In this document: positions 61,101 through 64,000 of the stretch, in pieces | How the letters are laid out: each line of letters begins with the position of its first letter | Numbering within the stretch: the stretch's first letter is position 1 | NCBI RefSeq assembly: GCF_023053635.1 | Contig: NC_086172.1 | Coordinates: 16,521,501 to 16,585,500 of the forward strand | Direction of reading: 5' to 3' | Source: Elgaria multicarinata webbii | Taxonomy: Eukaryota; Chordata; Lepidosauria; Squamata; Anguidae | Length of the DNA: 64,000 nt | Translations under genes and position numbers: made by a program | Notes under the pieces: model-generated | Told to the model about the DNA's origin: nothing | Seen by the model: only the letters and a program-made list of their open reading frames with translations | The model's database searches: none

Positions 61101-63978
61101 ACAAGATGTGACACCACTTTCAAAGTTTAAAGCATTGCTAGTGAAATTTCTTGTCAGTTCTAAGGAAATTACAGAGTAAAGAAATATCTTATAAAAGTCC
61201 TGCAATCATCAACCAATGGCAAACTTTTGATGAACTATGTATAGGAAACAAAAATATGTATAGAAAACAAAGGCAGTATCACAACTTCCACCTACTTCAT
61301 TCTCCGTTAATAACACGATTTGAATCTAAAAGCTATGTTGAAGTATTACTAAGTTCCTCTAGGCAAGTGAATAATAATATATTTATTTGTTACCTGCCTC
61401 TCCCTCTGGATCGAGGCGGGGTACAATAAAAGCAGAAGTTAGAGTGAAAGAGGAAATCCAAGACTTGAAATAATTCTAAGTTCCAGCTTCAGAAATAACT
61501 CCAAGTCTCAGGCTCAGCAATAACTCCAAATCCTAAAGTCTAGGAATACTCGAAGTCCCAATTTTCCAAAAAATCCTCTAAGTCCCAACTTTTAGGGAAA
61601 TACTTGAAGTCCCAAAGTCTAAAAGCATATAGAGATTCATAGTTACCCAAATCCTTGGGTCCGTCAGAGGTGAAGTTGAAGAGATGATCTGCCTTGCAGC
61701 CTTTGCTACCTGTCCTGGCCAAAGGTGGGGTTCCCAATGAGCGATGAGATCACCATCTGCCAATCACAATTGGCATGAATAAGTGATTAGACCACCCATT
61801 CACAAATTAGAGGTTAGGTGTTTCCCCCTCCCCAATATTTCACATGTTATACTCAAGGGGTCTAGAAAACATGGCTACCATATGGGCGTCTTACCTTGAT
61901 TGGCGTATTTCTGTCTAGCACATCTTCTTTGAACTCAAGTTCCTTTTCGGACATATTTGGTCATATCTGCCCAAACACCTCCCAAGTGTCATGTTTGCAC
62001 AGTATGATGACTTTCCATGCCCAACTTTGAGTGAGAACATTCTCTTAGCCAGATGCACACCATGAGATGTCAAAACTTTTGTAAACCGCCCAGAGAGCTT
62101 CGGCTATGGGGCGGTATATAAATGTAATAAATAAATAAAATAATAAATCAAGTTTTTTCCTCCCAGTGGACGTCTGCTCATGCTCAGTTCTCTCATTCCG
62201 CTTGCTCACACACACTCCCAGCACACTGTGACCCTGACCGTGCTCTGAGAAGCCGCTTGTAAAGTCCACTATGGGTTTTTTTTTTTACCCTTTTCTTCAA
62301 AGACTGCAAGTCTTAGCTAGAGTCTTTGTTAATGGTATAAAATCAAGTAGCGTAGAATCAAACTTCAAGGTCTTCATGTCCATGGCTGAGGGGTCTGGAA
62401 TATACCTCTGGGGGTCTTTCAAATATGTCTGGGGTCTTTTAGGGGGTCTTCTTGTAAATCTCCCCAAAACTCTCACTCCAGCCATTTCACCCTTCCAGAT
62501 CACATCATCCACATTTAACCTGAAGGAGCCTTCTTCATGGCTACTTCAGGTTAAATAACAGTGGTTATGGCTGTACTGCTGGACATTTCCTTAGGAGTAG
62601 TTGATTCATTGATACCTTCTGCCAGATCAAAGATCCCAGTAAAAGTTAGTTATAGCTTTTAATAACTATTAAAAATCATGGTAACCTGTTTTATTACTCT
62701 CTTGGCTAGTTTCACCAATGATTTCGTTACTAGGATTCTTCTTTGATCTCTGAATAGTTTGGTCCAGCTTCTGGAGACTGGTTACACTGAATATTCTGTT
62801 GCCTCCCAATGAAATAGCACATTGAAAATTTATGAAACACTTCATCAAGAAAAACGTCCTGACTGTAAGAGCAGTACAACAATGGAACCAATTACCTAGG
62901 GAGGTCGTGGGCTCTCCCACCCTAAAGGCCTTCAAGAGGCAGCTAGACAGCCATCTATCAGGGCTGCTTTATGGTGGATTCCTGCATTGAGCAGGGGGTT
63001 GGACTCGATGGCCTTATAGGTCCCTTCCAACTCTACTATGATTCTGTTATGCACTGTATTTTGTGCCTTAACTGCAGACATTAGACATGAGAGCAATGCT
63101 ACTATTGTCTTCAAAAATGTCTGACATTCTATCCTACTGGAAATGGTCCTCTATCCTAGGACCATTTCCAGTAGCTCTGACTAAAAAATAAGGAAAAAAT
63201 GATTAGCGAACCAGATTACGTTTCTTGGTTATTCAGGAAACATAACAAATCAGCATCCATTTAACAATACAGACTTTTAGCCCAGGTTCTATACAGCAAA
63301 TGGGGATGTCTATCCACATTTTTTGGTTTTTTCATAGGCAACTTCTATGTTGTAAGTTGACTTTGCTGCAAGGGTCAAATTTTGCCCCTTTCCAAGCCCA
63401 CTGTGGGACAGATAATATTAGGGGATTGTTTTAGCATGTCTTTAGACTGCCTTCTATTTAAACATGTTTTTTTTAATGATGTCCCTTTTCTTAAACACTG
63501 TTGGATGTTATTTTAATTTTCAATATTACCTTAAAATTGTATTCTTAAAAAAATTAAATTATTGTCCCATTGAATTCAGTGGGGCTTACCTCCAGGTAAG
63601 ATTGCAGCCTTAAGTTGTAGGAGTTGTGGAATTTTTGTTCTGTCTAATCATGCATAGAACTGAATATCTGTTATGAATTGCATATAAATCTTGTTGCAGT
63701 ATCATGGATAGTAGAAGATAATAGTTGGCTATCACAATAGAGGGATATACGGTAGTTTCATTGTATCTGGACAAACATCATGCAGCTTTTGATTTAGTAA
63801 TTCAAAAAGATTTGGTTGTTGCCTCTTGCATTTTTTTCTACAGTGTATGCAAATTTTTGCACTTGATTAAAGAAATGGATGCCAACATGGACACCATTAG
63901 TACTAAAGTGGATAGTACTATATCACGCCTGAAGAAAAAATATGATGTACTTTTCGCACTATACCAGAGGTTTGAAAG
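43115..63978 (+). CDS. RB1-family pocket protein (RB1 paralogue candidate), first four coding exons
   Basis: The gene encodes the N-terminus of a retinoblastoma-family protein, expected to be a nuclear E2F-binding repressor. Exons are 43115-43221, 49786-49900, 56718-56827 and 63844-63978, then it leaves the window. Junction phases 2, 0, 2, 2 equal those of human RB1 exons 1-4, and all sites are GT-AG. The start ATG has a good context (GGGGCGATGG), with an in-frame stop upstream at 42989. The order seen is an Ala/Pro-rich 35-residue N-terminus, [18 protein letters not shown], then [18 protein letters not shown] and [12 protein letters not shown], then [19 protein letters not shown]. These align with RB1 residues ~46-167 ([46 protein letters not shown]). 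The match is obvious but has many substitutions, unlike the near-identity I recall for other tetrapod RB1 proteins. It is not RBL1/RBL2, whose N-termini differ. All exons are open. Confidence 0.9.
43535..43836. mobile_element. Foldback MITE (GGGTGACC family), copy 3
   Basis: This is a palindromic copy with GATGACCCTATGAAAAGG at the left and CCTTTTCATAGGGTCACCC at the right, followed by TA. It lies about 310 bp after exon 1 of the RB1-like gene, in intron 1. Confidence 0.85.
44032..44206. mobile_element. Foldback MITE (GGGTGACC family), partial copy 4
   Basis: Only the loop and right arm are present (TTTTAAATCTGGTCACTCTA to CCTTTTCATACGGTCACC). It is 200 bp after copy 3 in RB1-like intron 1. 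Traces of the same family occur at about 47219-47235 and 48977-49030. Confidence 0.75.
44430..44545 (+). mobile_element. L2 3' tail fragment (GGCAAAAGGCGGGATAC subfamily)
   Basis: TTGGGCAAAAGGCGGGATAC is followed by a TACTACTACTAT microsatellite, the same tail as the copy ending at 58090. Confidence 0.6.
45380..45914 (+). mobile_element. L2 LINE 3' end
   Basis: L2 C-terminal frames ([20 protein letters not shown], then [20 protein letters not shown] after one frame shift near 45580) are followed by the CCCAGAGAGCTTCGGCTATG tail and AATAAATA repeats. It is closely related to 1-684 and 20188-20540. Confidence 0.92.
46256..46443. mobile_element. DNA-element MITE with CTGTTTAGATGACATGCTAAG termini
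   Basis: The left terminus CCTGTTTAGATGACATGC and TAAGCCATGG are mirrored on the right by CCATGGCTTACTGTATC and ATCTGAACAGGCC. The arms are about 28 bp with a few mismatches. The interior has further AACCATGG and TTAAGC repeats and no gene. It may be related to the outer element at 57493-58930. Confidence 0.7.
46625..47205 (-). mobile_element. CR1 LINE 3' part, antisense
   Basis: The + strand carries reverse complements of the CR1 3' end (GGTCCAACCTCCAGCTCAAT) through ORF2 C-terminal codons. Reverse frame 46989-47225 reads [20 protein letters not shown], the CR1 [10 protein letters not shown] block. It is old and diverged. Confidence 0.85.
47236..48825 (+). mobile_element. L2 LINE with 449-aa open reverse-transcriptase frame
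   Basis: One uninterrupted frame (47245-48594) covers RT and the C-terminal domain. Blocks are [88 protein letters not shown] (catalytic), [39 protein letters not shown] and [15 protein letters not shown]. The 3' end carries TCTGTACAGCACCATGTACA, GGTGCTATATAAATAAATAA and an (ATA)n tail. The family has a strong pyrimidine bias in sense. The endonuclease half is missing. It is inserted in RB1-like intron 1 in sense. A short stretch of another L2-like tail follows at 48825-48960 (TCCCCGTCTTGATCCAGAGG). Confidence 0.92.
49025..49372 (+). mobile_element. CR1 LINE RT fragment
   Basis: The frame 49100-49375 encodes [40 protein letters not shown] and [20 protein letters not shown], internal CR1 RT. 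Both ends are missing. It lies 410 bp before RB1-like exon 2. Confidence 0.92.
50600..50762 (+). mobile_element. L2 LINE 3' tail
   Basis: TTTTTGTGAACCGCCCAGAG, AGCTCCGGCTATTGGGCGGT and a short AATAAATAA tail mark an L2 3' end in RB1-like intron 2. A further decayed L2-like stretch (TTGGATTACTATAATGTGCT) follows to about 50970. Confidence 0.8.
51040..52893 (-). mobile_element. Endogenous retrovirus internal region, 5' part, antisense (fossil)
   Basis: In reverse orientation this follows directly after the LTR at 52894-53467. A primer-binding site complementary to the 3' end of tRNA-Gly lies at 52872-52889 (TGGTGCATTGGCCGGGAA on the - strand). After it comes a leader and what may be a decayed gag region. 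No reverse transcriptase and no second LTR were seen, so the copy is broken and incomplete. The left border near 51040 is approximate. It lies in RB1-like intron 2, opposite to the gene. Confidence 0.65.
52894..53467 (-). mobile_element. Retroviral LTR, antisense (5' LTR of the fossil provirus)
   Basis: Read on the - strand it begins TGTCACC and ends CCATGACA, giving TG...CA ends with a 5-bp inverted match (TGTCA/TGACA). It has a GGGATATATAAGC TATA-like motif near 53335 and an AATAAA signal near 52950, about 55 bp before the end. Four bases separate the end from the tRNA-Gly primer-binding site. The length is about 574 bp. The outer border is inferred from the inverted ends, not from a second LTR. 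Confidence 0.75.
53630..54240 (+). mobile_element. L2-clade LINE 3' part (GATTGAGGCGGGG tail)
   Basis: The frame 53640-54221 reads [40 protein letters not shown] and [15 protein letters not shown]. The tail ATAATAATAATAATTATATC, then CCTGCCTCTCCATTTTGATT, differs from other L2 copies here; an antisense relative is at 61365-61440. It lies within RB1-like intron 2. Confidence 0.85.
54475..55115 (+). mobile_element. L2-clade LINE 3' end (AGAGGTATATAAATATTG tail)
   Basis: The frame 54451-54663 reads [34 protein letters not shown] and [14 protein letters not shown]. Later codons give [10 protein letters not shown] and [18 protein letters not shown] after frame breaks. It ends GAGAGGTATATAAATATTG and (AATAAT)n. 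Confidence 0.85.
55225..55420. repeat. Short imperfect tandem repeat, about 65-bp period
   Basis: GGGATGGCATGTGCACATCC near 55233 and GGGATGGCACGTGCACATCC near 55298 start two similar units. A third inverted-looking ATGCATGTGCCATCCCTGG follows near 55368. Each core is itself near-palindromic (GTGCAC). No gene is seen. Confidence 0.55.
55560..56700. other. RB1-like intron 2 sequence, unassigned
   Basis: This intronic sequence carries short non-conserved frames and one ~26-bp direct repeat (AATGGATTCTACTAGCATA at about 56427 and 56463). No gene or named repeat was recognised. Confidence 0.4.
57493..58930. mobile_element. Composite foldback DNA element with nested L2
   Basis: The outer ends TGTTTGGATGACATGG (57491) and AAGTGACGTCCAAACGC (58914) are inverted matches. 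A large palindrome occupies about 58190-58615. Its left arm has CCATCAGAACTCTGCACAAG and TTCACTAAAGCACTGTAGC; its right arm has the matching inverted blocks (GCTTTAGTGAAGCAAC, GTGAAGGGTTTTGATGG). An L2 3' end is inserted at 57590-58090. No transposase was found. It lies in RB1-like intron 3. Confidence 0.65.
57590..58090 (+). mobile_element. L2 LINE 3' end (GGCAAAAGGCGGGATAC subfamily)
   Basis: The frame 57556-57906 reads [55 protein letters not shown] and [14 protein letters not shown]. It ends with CGCCTTTAGGCCCAGTATTG, GGCAAAAGGCGGGATACTAC and (TAC)n(TAA)n. Earlier pieces of the polyprotein lie at about 57240-57470, on the other side of the outer DNA-element end. Confidence 0.9.
59310..59372 (-). 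mobile_element. L2 3' tail, antisense, short
   Basis: TTATTTATTTATTACATTTA and TATACCGCCCATAGCCGAAG, then CTCGCTCTCAGGC, is the extreme L2 3' end in reverse, about 60 bp only. Confidence 0.75.
59637..59743. repeat. Short interspersed repeat (CAATCCTAAACACTCCTAC family)
   Basis: It begins CAGGGCTACAATCCTAAACA and ends GCATAGGATTGCACTGTGG, giving GCAATCCTA-type inverted ends about 100 bp apart. It is the same family as 4274-4376, with clearer termini here. Confidence 0.6.
59744..61364. other. RB1-like intron 3 sequence, unassigned
   Basis: AT-rich intronic DNA with short frames and no recognised domain. The 89-codon frame at 59923-60192 is hydrophobic but has no homology that I recognise and is probably fortuitous. 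Two CCAAGCCAAACTGA repeats occur at 60807 and 60823. Confidence 0.4.
61365..61440 (-). mobile_element. L2-clade 3' tail, antisense (CTCTGGATCGAGGCGGGG type)
   Basis: ATATATTTATTTGTTACCTG, then CCTCTCCCTCTGGATCGAGG and GGGGTACAA, resembles the tail block of the element at 53630-54240. Short fragment. Confidence 0.55.
61455..61625. repeat. Degenerate minisatellite of about 25-32 bp units
   Basis: Units of the form AATAACTCCAAGTCTCAGGC, AATACTCGAAGTCCCAATTT and AATACTTGAAGTCCCAAAGT repeat about six times with variable length. The CAAGTC/GAAGTCCCAA core is kept. No gene is seen. Confidence 0.6.
62075..62148 (+). mobile_element. L2 3' tail, short
   Basis: ACTTTTGTAAACCGCCCAGA, then GAGCTTCGGCTATGGGGCGG, TATATAAATG and an AATAAATAAA tail. 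Extreme 3' end only. Confidence 0.85.
62840..63052 (+). mobile_element. CR1 LINE 3' end
   Basis: TTCATCAAGAAAAACGTCCT begins within the [12 protein letters not shown] codons. AACAATGGAACCAATTACCT and GAGGCAGCTAGACAGCC follow, then the CR1 3' UTR (GGTTGGACTCGATGGCC) ending CTACTATGATTCTG. It is 5'-truncated, in RB1-like intron 3, 790 bp before exon 4. Confidence 0.92.
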
Positions 63979-64000
63979 GTAACATGTTTGTTATTCATTG

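Noticed and set aside
43115-63978. Reading the gene as RBL1 (p107) or RBL2 (p130)
   Set aside because: Those proteins lack the KELWGICIF...DLDEMxFTFTEL wording; exon phases and sequence match RB1 itself much better.

Overview
The window is vertebrate nuclear DNA, most likely from a squamate reptile (lizard or snake). Three spliced genes lie on the + strand within a dense field of repeats. The repeats suggest a squamate: a Sauria-type tRNA SINE with a BovB-like tail, several L2 subfamilies, CR1, L1, hAT elements and foldback MITEs. No bacterial features, CRISPR array or operon is present, and most open reading frames are LINE remnants.

Region by region. 1-4.6 kb: L2, L1 and LTR-like debris in an intron of YBEY. 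4.6-6.5 kb: the last three coding exons of YBEY, the mitochondrial rRNA-processing endoribonuclease; its 5' exons lie before the window. A solo LTR with an exact target duplication sits in one YBEY intron. 6.6-10.5 kb: intergenic repeats. 10.5-33.8 kb: a complete POFUT2 (protein O-fucosyltransferase 2), nine coding exons encoding 437 residues, starting in a CpG island. Its introns hold a hAT element, palindromic MITEs, a SINE, L1, CR1 and L2 copies, and a Myb/SANT-like reading frame. 33.8-42.4 kb: intergenic repeats, ending with an unusual preserved LINE 5' end. 42.4-64 kb: a CpG-island promoter and the first four coding exons of an RB1-family (retinoblastoma) pocket-protein gene that runs off the right edge.

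The main discovery is the RB1-family gene. Its exon phases match human RB1 exons 1-4, and it keeps the core of the RB N-terminal domain. The protein is nevertheless far more diverged than tetrapod RB1 orthologues are, as I recall them, and it sits beside POFUT2 rather than the usual RB1 neighbours. It therefore looks like an intron-bearing RB1 paralogue that mammals lack. Its promoter appears to keep the RB1-type GGAAGTGACG and TTTTCCCGCGG (E2F) elements.

The three genes share no pathway. YBEY acts in mitochondrial ribosome biogenesis, POFUT2 in ER glycosylation of thrombospondin repeats, and the RB-like protein is expected in nuclear E2F control. YBEY and POFUT2 both map to human 21q22.3, so this block is a conserved synteny segment. 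Exon borders were set by hand from splice consensus, reading phase and remembered human protein sequences. Repeat family names rest on recognised motifs, not on a library search.
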